From DATAEK01 sp036258055 (GTDB lineage Bacteria; Acidobacteriota; Vicinamibacteria; Vicinamibacterales; 2-12-FULL-66-21): a stretch of 64,000 nt of DNA. This document shows, piece by piece, positions 16,530 to 24,532 of this stretch. The stretch covers positions 1 to 64,000 of the forward strand of contig DATAEK010000061.1 of assembly GCA_036258055.1 (NCBI GenBank), given 5' to 3'. The translations under genes were made by a program, and so were the position numbers. The notes under the pieces were generated by a model. It worked only from the letters and a program-made list of their open reading frames with translations. It was not told where the DNA came from and made no database searches. Every line of letters starts with the position of its first letter. The first letter of the stretch is position 1.

Positions 16530-16988
16530 TTACTGGCCTGCTGCTGTTCTCGCGGGCGGCTCCGTGCGCTGCCCCCGGTAGTACTGGGTCTGAAATTCCT
16601 CGATCAGCCGTTTCATTTCGACGGCGTCGCGCTTGCGATGCCCATGGCACCGTACCGGGCTCGTGCCTCCGGAGCTCTCGATGAGCACGTTCGAGAAGAC
16701 CAGATTCTGCTCGATGGCGACCGATGCCACGTGCGCGATGTGCATCGAGTGCTCGTAGCCGCCAACGAAGCGCGGTGTGAAGTGCACGACGCTCGTCGGC
16801 GTTACCGCCACCTGCGTCGGGAACAGCAGGTTCCCGCGGCTCATGCGGCTCGCTCGGAAAACGTGCGCGCCCGGAAGTTTGCGCCCTTTGGCCCAGAAAA
16901 ACGCGATCGCGACCGCAGCCAGGAGCGCCGCCACGAGCAGAACGATTCCCAGAATCTGAGAGCCTGCGCCAGCGGCGGAATCGGGCAT
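16530..16988 (-). CDS. Single-pass membrane protein, possible bacterial PH-like domain
   Basis: 152 residues from ATG 16988. One strong membrane helix (about residues 10-33, ILGIVLLVAALLAAVAIAFF) is followed by a cytoplasmic domain of alternating strands and a final amphipathic helix (MKRLIEEFQTQYYRG). The strand order with a terminal helix resembles bacterial PH-like domains, but I cannot confirm it. The TAA stop directly abuts the GTG of the sigma-54 activator, so the two are translated from the same message and probably work together. Confidence 0.7.
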   Translation of the reverse strand: MPDSAAGAGSQILGIVLLVAALLAAVAIAFFWAKGRKLPGAHVFRASRMSRGNLLFPTQVAVTPTSVVHFTPRFVGGYEHSMHIAHVASVAIEQNLVFSNVLIESSGGTSPVRCHGHRKRDAVEMKRLIEEFQTQYYRGQRTEPPARTAAGQ

Positions 16989-17129
16989 GTATGAGTACGT
17001 GTGACGGCCCGGTAGAAAGGCGGATTGACCTTCGCTCCGGATCCGTCCCGCTGTCAAGGGTTTTCGGCCGATCCGCCACGCGTCTATAGCGCCGCTGATG
17101 TAAGCTGGAAACCGCAGGAGGATCCCCAC

Positions 17130-18287
17130 GTGCCCCACCGAGCGCCCGGCGCACCGGGCCATCAGGACAAGAACTACTTGGGCGGCAAAGCCATCACCTA
17201 CTACCGTCCTCGTGGCAGCGCCGAGGTCCGGGAGCTAATCGAGGGGGGCTTCCAGGCATTCAACGCCGGACGGCTGTCCGAGGCCTGTCACATCTTCGCC
17301 GACAAGATGCTGGCGCCCGAGAACGACACCACCATCGGCCTGACGGTTGCCGGAGCGATGACCCCGGCGGGCCTCGGCGGCTGCGTGATTGAGCTGATGG
17401 ACCGGGGCCTCGTCGACTTCATGATCAGCACCGGCGCGAACCTGTACCACGACCTCCACTACGCGCTGAACTTCTCGCTCCACCGCGGGTCGCCGTTTCT
17501 CGACGACGTGGAGCTGTACGAGAAGGGGATCATCCGGATCTACGACGTGCTCTTTCCAGCCACGGTGCTGCTCGAGACCGACGCGTACATCCGCGACTTT
17601 CTCGTGCGTTCGAAGCTCGCCGGTCCGATCTCGACATCGGAGTTCCACTACCGGCTCGGACAGGATCTCCTCGATCTGCATCCCGGCTGCGAGGAGTACT
17701 CGGTAGTCGCACGTGCGGCGCTTGCCGGTGTGCCGATCTACACGTCGTCGCCTGGTGACAGCTCGATCGGGATGAACGTGGCCTACCACGAGCTCATGAA
17801 CGGCGGAACGTTGATGATCGATCCCAATCGCGACGTCAACGAGGTATGCGCGATCATCCTTGCCGGGAAGCAGAACGGCTGTGTCATCCTCGGCGGTGGT
17901 TCGCCGAAGAATTTCTACCTGCAGGGTCAGCCGACGCTCTGGGAGGTGTACGGCATCCCCAAGGGGGGAAACGACTACTTCATCCAGATCACGACCGATC
18001 AGGTGGTCTGGGGCGGTCTCTCCGGTGCGACACCGGCGGAGGCCGTCAGCTGGGGGAAGGTCAATCCCGGTGTGCTTCCCGATACGGTGGTCGCGTACTG
18101 CGACTCCACAATTGCGTTCCCGTTGTTCTGTGAGTACGTGGTCGGTTCGCCGAACGGACGCCGAAAGCGCCGCGAGCTTTTGCACCAGCGAGACGAACTC
18201 GTCGCCGACCTCCGGCGGCAGGCGCTGGAAGCACACACCGAGAAGTCCATCACCTCCGAGCCGGCGGAGATCGACCGGCACCGATGA
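17130..18287 (+). CDS. Deoxyhypusine synthase family protein
   Basis: 385 residues. AGGAGG at 17116-17121 sits eight bases before GTG 17130, which fixes the start. Deoxyhypusine synthase transfers the aminobutyl group of spermidine to a Lys of eIF5A. Bacteria lack eIF5A, and bacterial homologues instead make homospermidine-like or other polyamine products, or have unknown roles. The family NAD-binding and active-site regions are visible: TVAGAMTPAGLGG, STGANLYHD, SSPGDSSIGM, and EAVSWGK with the enzyme-intermediate Lys310. It is followed without spacing by a DUF5615-like gene. The product is not assignable from sequence alone. Confidence 0.88.
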   Translation: MPHRAPGAPGHQDKNYLGGKAITYYRPRGSAEVRELIEGGFQAFNAGRLSEACHIFADKMLAPENDTTIGLTVAGAMTPAGLGGCVIELMDRGLVDFMISTGANLYHDLHYALNFSLHRGSPFLDDVELYEKGIIRIYDVLFPATVLLETDAYIRDFLVRSKLAGPISTSEFHYRLGQDLLDLHPGCEEYSVVARAALAGVPIYTSSPGDSSIGMNVAYHELMNGGTLMIDPNRDVNEVCAIILAGKQNGCVILGGGSPKNFYLQGQPTLWEVYGIPKGGNDYFIQITTDQVVWGGLSGATPAEAVSWGKVNPGVLPDTVVAYCDSTIAFPLFCEYVVGSPNGRRKRRELLHQRDELVADLRRQALEAHTEKSITSEPAEIDRHR

Positions 18288-18707
18288 ATGCGGACGCTGT
18301 CCACAGAGCTCTCGGCGTACGCCGGTGACGTTGCCGAGCGGCCGCGCGTCTACGCCGACGCCAACATCCCGAACGGCGTCGTCGAGTTCATGCGGGTCGA
18401 TCTGCAGTGGGATGTGTTTTTCGTCCTCGAGCACGACGAACTGCGCCGTGCGTCAGACCGCGAGCACTACCGGCTGGCGCGGCGAATCGGACGCACGCTC
18501 GTCACTCTCGATCAGGACTACGTCGACGACCGCCGTTTTCCTCCAGAGGAAGGCGCTGGCGTCATCGTCTTCTTCGCGCCCGACGAGCGCTGGCTGCGGA
18601 AGCTGATGCAGCAAGTCGATCGCAAGCTCTTTCGTGCGCCGGGCGCGCGATCGCTCCCGCTTGAAGGACGCAAGCTCCAGTGGCACATCGACGACGAGCA
18701 GGAATAG
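18288..18707 (+). CDS. DUF5615 PIN-like (Mut7-C-type) protein
   Basis: 139 residues. The ATG directly follows the TGA of the deoxyhypusine-synthase-like gene. The protein has the PIN-like pattern: an early acidic motif in VYADANIPNGVVEF, then HYRLARRIGRTLVTLDQDYVDD with a second acidic pair, and a strand VIVFFAPDERW. Such domains are putative nucleases, often orphan toxins or RNA-processing proteins; no antitoxin gene is evident here. Its tight link to the upstream polyamine-type enzyme is notable, but its meaning is unknown. Confidence 0.75.
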   Translation: MRTLSTELSAYAGDVAERPRVYADANIPNGVVEFMRVDLQWDVFFVLEHDELRRASDREHYRLARRIGRTLVTLDQDYVDDRRFPPEEGAGVIVFFAPDERWLRKLMQQVDRKLFRAPGARSLPLEGRKLQWHIDDEQE

Positions 18708-18732
18708 CCGTGCGCCTTCAGATCGTCCCCGC

Positions 18733-19914
18733 ATGATCGTCCTGTCAGGCGCCAGCGTCATCCTGCCCGATCGCGTGCTTGCTCCGGGCACCGTCGTTGT
18801 CGACGGAGATCGAATCGCCGATGTTATTTCAGGCGAGAACTCTGGTCCTGCGGGTGCGACTCAGGTCGACTGCCGCGACGCGTACATCGCTCCAGGTTTC
18901 ATCGACGTCCACGTGCACGGCGTCGAGGGGATGGATTCGCTCGACGGTCGCGGCGCAATAGCCGGCATCGCTGTGCGGCTGTCACGGTTTGGGGTGACAG
19001 CTTTCTGCCCGACGTCCATTGCCTGCGCGCCCGAGGCGCTCCGCAGCATGCTGGCCGACGTGCGCGCGGCCCGCACCGCGGCCATCAGCGGCGCGCGAGT
19101 CCTGCCCGCTCACCTCGAGAGCAATTTCATCAACCCGGACTACTGTGGGGCCCAGCCGGTCGAATGTCTTCGGTTGCCACGTGGCCCCCGTGCCGAAGGC
19201 ACCTTCTGCGGCGAAGAGATCCTTCACGAGATCGAAGAGGCACGTCCTGACGTCGGCATCGTCACCGTCGCGCCGGAGCTCGACGGCGTCATCGAGCTCG
19301 TTCGAGATCTGACGTCGCACGGCCATCGCGTGTCGCTCGGACATTCGGGGGCGTCGTATGACGAGGCGCTGGAAGCGATCGCCGCCGGCGCCCGGCACGC
19401 GACCCACCTCTTCAACCGGATGACGCCGCTCGCACACCGTTCGCCCGGGCTGGCAGCGGCAGTGCTCGATCACGAGGATGTGGCCGCCGAGATCATCTGT
19501 GACGGCGTGCACGTGCATCCCGCGATGGTGAGACTCGCCATCTCCGCCAAGCAGCCGGCGAGGATCATGGCCATCACCGACGGGACAGCCGGCTCCGGCC
19601 TGCCGCGCGGCGCTCGCGCGACGCTCGGAGGCAGACCCATCACGGTCGGCGACGCCGCGTACCTCGACGACGGGACGATTGCGGGCAGCGTCTTGACGAT
19701 GGACCGCGCATTCGCGATGCTGGTGACAGGCATGGGCATTCCGCTGACGGTCGCCGCGACGATCTGCTCGACGACGCCGGCACGTTCACTGAATCTGCAC
19801 GGCTTTGGCGTGATCTCGGCGGGTGCGGTCGCCGATCTGGTCGTACTCGACAGGGACTTCCAGGTTCGTCGAACTTTCGTGGGCGGGCGCCAAGTCTGGC
19901 CCGGGAGCTCCTGA
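18733..19914 (+). CDS. nagA: N-acetylglucosamine-6-phosphate deacetylase
   Basis: 393 residues from ATG 18733. NagA converts GlcNAc-6-phosphate to glucosamine-6-phosphate and acetate in amino-sugar and cell-wall recycling. It is an amidohydrolase: metal/substrate motifs FIDVHVHGVEGMD (about 57-69), the Glu of AHLESNFINP, SLGHSGASYDEA, HATHLFNRMTPL, DGVHVHP, and the catalytic Asp in AITDGTAGSG. Length is normal for the family. The stop overlaps an ATG at 19914, a possible but less likely start of the next gene. No nagB or PTS gene is in the window. Confidence 0.95.
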   Translation: MIVLSGASVILPDRVLAPGTVVVDGDRIADVISGENSGPAGATQVDCRDAYIAPGFIDVHVHGVEGMDSLDGRGAIAGIAVRLSRFGVTAFCPTSIACAPEALRSMLADVRAARTAAISGARVLPAHLESNFINPDYCGAQPVECLRLPRGPRAEGTFCGEEILHEIEEARPDVGIVTVAPELDGVIELVRDLTSHGHRVSLGHSGASYDEALEAIAAGARHATHLFNRMTPLAHRSPGLAAAVLDHEDVAAEIICDGVHVHPAMVRLAISAKQPARIMAITDGTAGSGLPRGARATLGGRPITVGDAAYLDDGTIAGSVLTMDRAFAMLVTGMGIPLTVAATICSTTPARSLNLHGFGVISAGAVADLVVLDRDFQVRRTFVGGRQVWPGSS

Positions 19915-19961
19915 TGCATTTCGCGCGGAACGCCAAGCGGGTCAGGCCCGTCTACTGCGGT

Positions 19962-20849
19962 ATGAGATTTGCCATCCTCGCGGCCACAATCGCCAGCGCT
20001 CCGCTTGTTTCCGGGTGCGTCGTCAGTGTCGATTCACAGGGGCAGATTGTCCGGGAGGAAAAGCGCTTCACCGTTTCGGGCACGCCGCAACTGCAGCTCA
20101 CGACCTTCGACGGCGCGATCGAGATTCAGTCGTGGGACAAGCCGGACGTCCTCGTCGAGATCGAAAAGCGGGGCGCGACCAAGGAAGCCGTCGAGGAACT
20201 CACGATCAACGCGACGCAGGACGGAAATCGCATCGAGCTCGAGGTCAAGCGCCCGCGATCAGAGAGCTTCAGCCACTTCGGGTTTCATCGTTCAGCCTCC
20301 GCAAAGCTCATCGTCTCTGTGCCCCGACACGCCGATATCCGGGCGAAGAGCGGGGATGGTTCGATCCGTGTCGAGAGAGTGACGGGCAACCTGGAACTTC
20401 GTACTGGCGACGGCAGCATTCGAGCCACGGAAATCAGCGGCGAACTCAGCTTGAACACCGGTGACGGCTCGGTCACGGTCGACGGCGCCGAAGGCCGGCT
20501 CAGCCTCGATACCGGGGACGGCGGGGTGAACGTCGCCGGCAAGCTCGTGAGCCTGAAACTGCATACCGGCGACGGATCCATCGTGTATCGCGCCGAGCCG
20601 GGTTCCTCGATGGCGGATGACTGGGAGATCACGACTGGTGACGGCGGCGTCACGTTGTACCTGCCGAAGAACTTCGATGCGGATCTCGACGCACACACCG
20701 GCGACGGCGCCATCCGGAACGAGCTCGATGTGTCGACGGCGAACGGCGGAGAAACGGATCGTCGAACGGTCCGCGGCCGTCTTGGTGAGGGTGGCAAGCG
20801 ACTTCGGATCCGAACCGGAGACGGCGGGATTCGCCTCCGCGCCTCTTGA
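19962..20849 (+). CDS. DUF4097-like beta-helix lipoprotein
   Basis: 295 residues from ATG 19962, which opens a lipoprotein signal ending in LVSGC; the upstream in-frame ATG 19914 overlaps the nagA stop but would bury the signal. The mature protein is built of repeated strands marked by the tetrapeptide TGDG or SGDG, seen at least eight times with a spacing of roughly 15-30 residues (RTGDGSIRATEISGE, NTGDGSVTVDGAEGR and so on). This is the right-handed beta-helix pattern of the DUF4097 family of envelope proteins. A cluster of charged residues precedes the repeats. Function is unknown; membrane-anchored scaffold is the best guess. Confidence 0.85.
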   Translation: MRFAILAATIASAPLVSGCVVSVDSQGQIVREEKRFTVSGTPQLQLTTFDGAIEIQSWDKPDVLVEIEKRGATKEAVEELTINATQDGNRIELEVKRPRSESFSHFGFHRSASAKLIVSVPRHADIRAKSGDGSIRVERVTGNLELRTGDGSIRATEISGELSLNTGDGSVTVDGAEGRLSLDTGDGGVNVAGKLVSLKLHTGDGSIVYRAEPGSSMADDWEITTGDGGVTLYLPKNFDADLDAHTGDGAIRNELDVSTANGGETDRRTVRGRLGEGGKRLRIRTGDGGIRLRAS

Positions 20850-20855
20850 TCCTAC

Positions 20856-21545
20856 CTATCTGATCGGCTTCACCGCGTAACTGGTCGGATCGTCGATCCG
20901 CGCTTCGACGAACGCATCACGGCGTTCGCGGCACTTGCTGCATCGTCCACAATGCCTGCCGTTCGAAGGTTGCATACACGACAGCGTCAGCTCGAAGGGC
21001 ACGCCAAGTGATTCTCCCAATCTGATCACATCCGACTTGTGCATCGCGGCAAACGGCGCCTCGATGATGATCGGCGCTGCCAGGCCGATCGATAGAGCAC
21101 CTCCCATCGCATCGAAGAAGGTCGCGCTCGCGTCCGGAAACGGATTCCCCGCGAGCGGCCCGATCAGGACGCGTGAGATCTTCGCACGCGCCATGAACAC
21201 GGACGCCTTCGACAGCAGAACGATGTTGCGGCCTTCGAGATAGACGTCCTCGTCGGGCGTATCGAACGCCGGAGCTTCACCGCGAATCGCCCAATGGCTC
21301 GGCGGGTAGACGTCACGCATGTCCATGTGCAGGATCGACATCGGTCGCACGTTGGTCCGGAACGGCGGTGACGCGAGAAGCCGATCAGCTGTTTCACGCT
21401 CTTGTGATTCCCAGGCGAGACCGACCGACACGTAGAGCGGCTGGACCGTCGCCGTACGGGCGGCTTGTGCCAGGAGCACTGCGCTGTCGAGTCCTCCGGA
21501 GAAGAGGACGGCGATGAGCCCCGAGTCCCGGTATAGTTGATCCAT
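20856..21545 (-). CDS. queC: QueC-like 7-cyano-7-deazaguanine synthase
   Basis: 229 residues from ATG 21545; ATG 21566 would add seven. QueC uses ATP and ammonia to make preQ0 from 7-carboxy-7-deazaguanine for queuosine or 7-deazaguanine modification. The N-terminal PP-loop is VLFSGGLDSAVLLAQA. Near the C-terminus four Cys in SCMQPSNGRHCGRCSKC form the zinc site. The sequence is more divergent than standard QueC, with a DTPDEDVYLEGRNIVLLSKA segment. It diverges from queD, and the two start codons share the palindrome CATG at 21543-21546. queE and queF are not in the window. Confidence 0.82.
   Translation of the reverse strand: MDQLYRDSGLIAVLFSGGLDSAVLLAQAARTATVQPLYVSVGLAWESQERETADRLLASPPFRTNVRPMSILHMDMRDVYPPSHWAIRGEAPAFDTPDEDVYLEGRNIVLLSKASVFMARAKISRVLIGPLAGNPFPDASATFFDAMGGALSIGLAAPIIIEAPFAAMHKSDVIRLGESLGVPFELTLSCMQPSNGRHCGRCSKCRERRDAFVEARIDDPTSYAVKPIR
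21532..21537 (+). promoter_or_regulatory. -10 element (TATAGT) for queD, leaderless configuration
   Basis: TATAGT is followed by exactly six bases and the ATG of queD. It lies inside the 5' end of the queC reading frame on the other strand. Confidence 0.55.
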
Positions 21546-21945
21546 GTACGTCGTCACCAAGCGCATCGAGTTCTGTTACGGCCACCGGCTTCTCGACTAC
21601 GACGGCATCTGCAAGCATCCGCACGGTCACAACGCCGTCGCGGAGATCGAAGTCCGGACCGATCGACTCGACGCCCGGAACATGGTCGCCGATTTCAGCG
21701 ACATCAAGCGCGCGGTCAAGGGCTGGATCGATCGCGAGCTGGATCACAAGATGATCCTTCGCCACGACGACCCGCTCGTCGGCCCGCTGCGAGAGCTCGG
21801 CGAACCCATGTACCTGCTCGAAAGTAATCCGACCGTCGAGCGAATCGCCAGGTTGATTTTTGATCAGGGGCGCGAGCTGGGATTCGACGTCGTGACCGTC
21901 CGGGTCTGGGAGACGCCGTCCTCGTTTGCCACCTACACCGGGTGA
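21544..21945 (+). CDS. queD: 6-pyruvoyl-tetrahydropterin synthase family / 6-carboxytetrahydropterin synthase
   Basis: 133 residues. QueD makes 6-carboxy-5,6,7,8-tetrahydropterin from 7,8-dihydroneopterin triphosphate, the step before QueE in preQ0 synthesis. The zinc-binding His are visible: one in CYGHRLLDY, two in KHPHGHNA. Later DHKMILRHDD and ESNPTVERIA match the family, and TVRVWETPSSFATY closes it with the conserved Glu. The Cys in GICKHPHGHN matches the position of the catalytic Cys. Divergent queC supports the queuosine assignment over a pterin cofactor role. The stop lies one base from the stop of the convergent regulator fusion. Confidence 0.92.
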   Translation: MYVVTKRIEFCYGHRLLDYDGICKHPHGHNAVAEIEVRTDRLDARNMVADFSDIKRAVKGWIDRELDHKMILRHDDPLVGPLRELGEPMYLLESNPTVERIARLIFDQGRELGFDVVTVRVWETPSSFATYTG

Positions 21946-21946
21946 G

Positions 21947-23425
21947 TCATTTTTTGAAGGGCAGTTCGTACGACAGATACAGGAAGAGTGCGGCATCGGT
22001 ATCGTCGGCCTGCCACGTGATCGGCACGGCGAGACCGGTGATGAGCTGCCGGTCTCCGAGATTCCATCCTCCACGCACGCCTGGTGACAGCACGAAGACC
22101 TTTTCACGCTTTTTCGAGACCCCGTCGAACGACTGTTCGGAAGCCACGATGCTCTCGAGCATCAGGTGAAACATCTCTCTCAGCCTGAAGATCCCGCTGC
22201 CCGCCACGAAGGGTGACCAGATGTCGGCGCGGTCGCTGGCCACTTCATCTCCCGCGGGTCTCGCGCGTGGCAGCCAGGTGGCGCCCGCGTTCCAGTGAAA
22301 GTAGAAATCGTGGACCCGCTTGCTGAACGGCAGGTTCATCTGCAGCCCAATCGAGCCCTCGCCAAGGCCTTCCGCGGAGCGGCCCGTCGGGATCACCACA
22401 CTGAGGCGCGGCGAAAACGCAGGACGCCCCGGTCCTTCCGTCAGTGCCTGGTAGCGATAGTTGATGAGCGTGTCGCCGAATCCGGCGTGCGTACCGCCGT
22501 CGAGGAACGCCAGGGTGTACGAAAACTGATGCGTTACTCCTCCGAGCGGCCATTCCTGTGTGAACGTCGTGCCCCAGTGACCGTCCGTGCGCGTGGCGTT
22601 GAAGATGTTCTGGAAGATTCCTTTTTCCTGATTGAAGGCTTCCTCGACGAGGAACGAGTTGTCTTCGATGCCGAAGTCCTTTTCTTCCTTCTGCGCGGGC
22701 ACCGTCGTCTGCGCGCGAGCGGGTACGACGAGCGCGACGAGCAGCAGCAGGGCGCGGGCCAGCGACACCAGCACCTTTGACGCCGCGCGCGCCCCGATCG
22801 TGAATTCGCGATCGCCCGTCGCGCGAACCCTCACGCTGTCCGCGGCGTCGTCGCGCATCTCGACGTGGACCGTCTGGCCCGGCTTCAGGTCGTGGCGCTC
22901 AACGAAGCGGAGGAACTCGCTGTCCTGATCGCTGACGCGACGAACGGTGACAGGCGTCTGCAGTGGACAGGTCAGGAGTGTGTCGTACTGTTCGCGCCGC
23001 ACGGTTCCTTCGGGACCTGGGATCGGATCGCCGTGCGGGTCGGCCGAGGGGTGGCCGAGCATCTCGTCGATCCGGTCGATCAGCCGGTCGGAGACCGCGT
23101 GCTCGAGGTTTTCGGCCTCGTCATGGACCTCCGTCCAGCTCATGCCCATCACTTGCACGAGGAAGAGCTCGATCAGGCGATGGCGGCGAAGCACCAGGGT
23201 GGCCAGCTTCTCCCCTGCCGCTGACAGGCGAACCCCGCCGTACGGCTCGTAAACCACTAACCCGGACTCCGACAGAGCCTTCACCATCGTCGTCGCGGTC
23301 CCCGGCACGACCCCGAGTGCCGACGCGAGTTGGCCCATGGGCACCTTGTCGTCTGGAGACGTCAGCGCGGTCTGCGCCTGGAGGATGGCCTTGAGGTAGT
23401 TCTCAACCGTATGCGACGGCGTCAT
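21947..23425 (-). CDS. DtxR/MntR-type metalloregulator fused to a beta-barrel-like domain
   Basis: 492 residues in one uninterrupted frame. Residues 1-219 are a complete DtxR-family regulator: winged helix with SALGVVPGTATTMVKALSESG, a dimer/metal region (RRHRLIELFLVQVMG, then EVHDEAENLEHAVSD), and a FeoA/SH3-like C-terminal domain. Residues about 219-239 then form a signal-peptide-like segment ending PARAQ. Residues 240-492 look like an outer-membrane beta-barrel, with alternating strands ending in YLSYELPFKK. GTG codons at 22774 and 22768 could start the second part separately. Either a stop was lost and the two are fused, or the second part is made by internal initiation. A cupro/metal gene set diverges from it. 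Confidence 0.85.
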   Translation of the reverse strand: MTPSHTVENYLKAILQAQTALTSPDDKVPMGQLASALGVVPGTATTMVKALSESGLVVYEPYGGVRLSAAGEKLATLVLRRHRLIELFLVQVMGMSWTEVHDEAENLEHAVSDRLIDRIDEMLGHPSADPHGDPIPGPEGTVRREQYDTLLTCPLQTPVTVRRVSDQDSEFLRFVERHDLKPGQTVHVEMRDDAADSVRVRATGDREFTIGARAASKVLVSLARALLLLVALVVPARAQTTVPAQKEEKDFGIEDNSFLVEEAFNQEKGIFQNIFNATRTDGHWGTTFTQEWPLGGVTHQFSYTLAFLDGGTHAGFGDTLINYRYQALTEGPGRPAFSPRLSVVIPTGRSAEGLGEGSIGLQMNLPFSKRVHDFYFHWNAGATWLPRARPAGDEVASDRADIWSPFVAGSGIFRLREMFHLMLESIVASEQSFDGVSKKREKVFVLSPGVRGGWNLGDRQLITGLAVPITWQADDTDAALFLYLSYELPFKK

Positions 23426-23453
23426 TGACTTATGAAGAGTATAATTCTATATT
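23425..23453 (+). promoter_or_regulatory. Promoter of the multicopper oxidase operon
   Basis: TTGACT (23425-23430), a 17-base spacer and TATATT (23448-23453). The -10 overlaps the inverted repeat described separately. Confidence 0.5.
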
Positions 23454-23465
23454 TTGTATAGTCAA
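23438..23465 (-). promoter_or_regulatory. Promoter of the DtxR-type regulator gene
   Basis: Minus strand reads TTGACT (23465-23460), a 16-base spacer and TATACT (23443-23438), with the start codon 12 bases further on. It overlaps the divergent promoter. Confidence 0.55.
23447..23461. promoter_or_regulatory. Candidate operator of the DtxR-type regulator
   Basis: Inverted repeat CTATA-N5-TATAG in the 63-base AT-rich space between the regulator and the multicopper oxidase. It lies across the -10 of the oxidase promoter and inside the spacer of the regulator promoter, as expected for autoregulation. DtxR-family operators are palindromes, but this sequence is not one I can match to a known consensus. 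Confidence 0.45.
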
Positions 23466-23488
23466 AAAATAGATAGCACGATGCCAAA

Positions 23489-24532
23489 ATGCCTCTGACC
23501 CGACGTTCGCTTCTCCGGATGACCGGGTTCGGGTCATCCGTGGCGGCCGCCTCGCTGGCAGCCAACCGGCTCTCCGCGCGGCAAGCCGGCCCCTACAGCA
23601 CGCTCGAGCACGCCGGGCACGCCATGGGTCCGGTCGGGCGCGTCTCGACCGAATCGTTCGATCCCACCGTCTTCCTGCGCGCGTGGAACTTCTCGGACCT
23701 TGCTCCAGAGAAACGGCAGCGATACTACCGCGAAACTCAGCGACCCGACGGCAGCCTGCTTCGTGAGTACCAGCTCTTTGCGGCCGATCGTGAGATTGAG
23801 ATCGCGCCGGGCATCTTCTTTCCGGCGTGGACGTTCAACGGTCAGGTTCCAGGGCCAACGCTGCGGGCAACAGAAGGCGACCGCATCCGTGTGACGTTCG
23901 TCAATCAGGGATCACACCCCCACACGATTCACTTTCACGGCTGGCACCCCCCCGAGATGGATGGATCGCTTCCAGAGCATCAGGTGATGCCTGGGGGGCA
24001 GTTCGTCTACGAGTTCGACGCCGATCCGTTCGGGCTGCACCTCTATCACTGCCACGCGGTCCCACTGAAGCGGCACATTCACAAAGGGCTCTACGGCGTG
24101 TTCATCGTGGATCCCAAAACGCCCAGGCCACCGGCCGACGAGCTGGTGATGATGATGAACGGCTTCGATACGAACTTCGACGCCGACAACGAGGTGTACG
24201 CGGTCAACACCGTCGCAAATCACTTCATGCACGCGCCGATCAAGGTCGACGTCGGGACGCTCGTGCGCGTGTATCTCGTCAACGTCACGGAGTTCGATCT
24301 CGTCAACAGCCTGCACCTGCACGGGATGTTCTTCGACGTGTTCCGTACCGGCACGACCTTGACGTCGTCGGAGCGGACGGACACCGTCATGCTGTGTCAG
24401 GGTGAGCGCGCGATTCTCGAAACGCGCTTCAGATATCCCGGCCGCTTCATGTTCCACGCCCATCAGAGCGAATTCGCTGAGCTCGGCTGGATGGGCGCAT
24501 TCGAGGCCACAGGAGCGCGCCGTGATACCTGA
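23489..24532 (+). CDS. Two-domain multicopper oxidase, Tat-exported
   Basis: 347 residues. The N-terminus has a twin-arginine signal (TRRSLLRMTGFG). Four copper-ligand motifs are present: HPHTIHFHG near residue 150, LYHCHAVPLKRHIHKG near 190, LHLHGMFF near 275, and FMFHAHQSEFAELGWMG near 325. The short length and the HCH motif placement fit the two-domain laccase/nitrite-reductase-like class rather than three-domain CueO. Likely roles are metal-ion (Mn, Cu, Fe) or phenol oxidation in the periplasm. It begins a plus-strand unit with a ZIP transporter and a cupredoxin, opposite a DtxR-type regulator, so metal-controlled expression is probable. Confidence 0.92.
   Translation: MPLTRRSLLRMTGFGSSVAAASLAANRLSARQAGPYSTLEHAGHAMGPVGRVSTESFDPTVFLRAWNFSDLAPEKRQRYYRETQRPDGSLLREYQLFAADREIEIAPGIFFPAWTFNGQVPGPTLRATEGDRIRVTFVNQGSHPHTIHFHGWHPPEMDGSLPEHQVMPGGQFVYEFDADPFGLHLYHCHAVPLKRHIHKGLYGVFIVDPKTPRPPADELVMMMNGFDTNFDADNEVYAVNTVANHFMHAPIKVDVGTLVRVYLVNVTEFDLVNSLHLHGMFFDVFRTGTTLTSSERTDTVMLCQGERAILETRFRYPGRFMFHAHQSEFAELGWMGAFEATGARRDT

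Noticed and set aside
17025..17129. Longer N-terminus of the deoxyhypusine-synthase-like protein
   Set aside because: AGGAGG with good spacing supports GTG 17130, and the upstream residues do not resemble the family.
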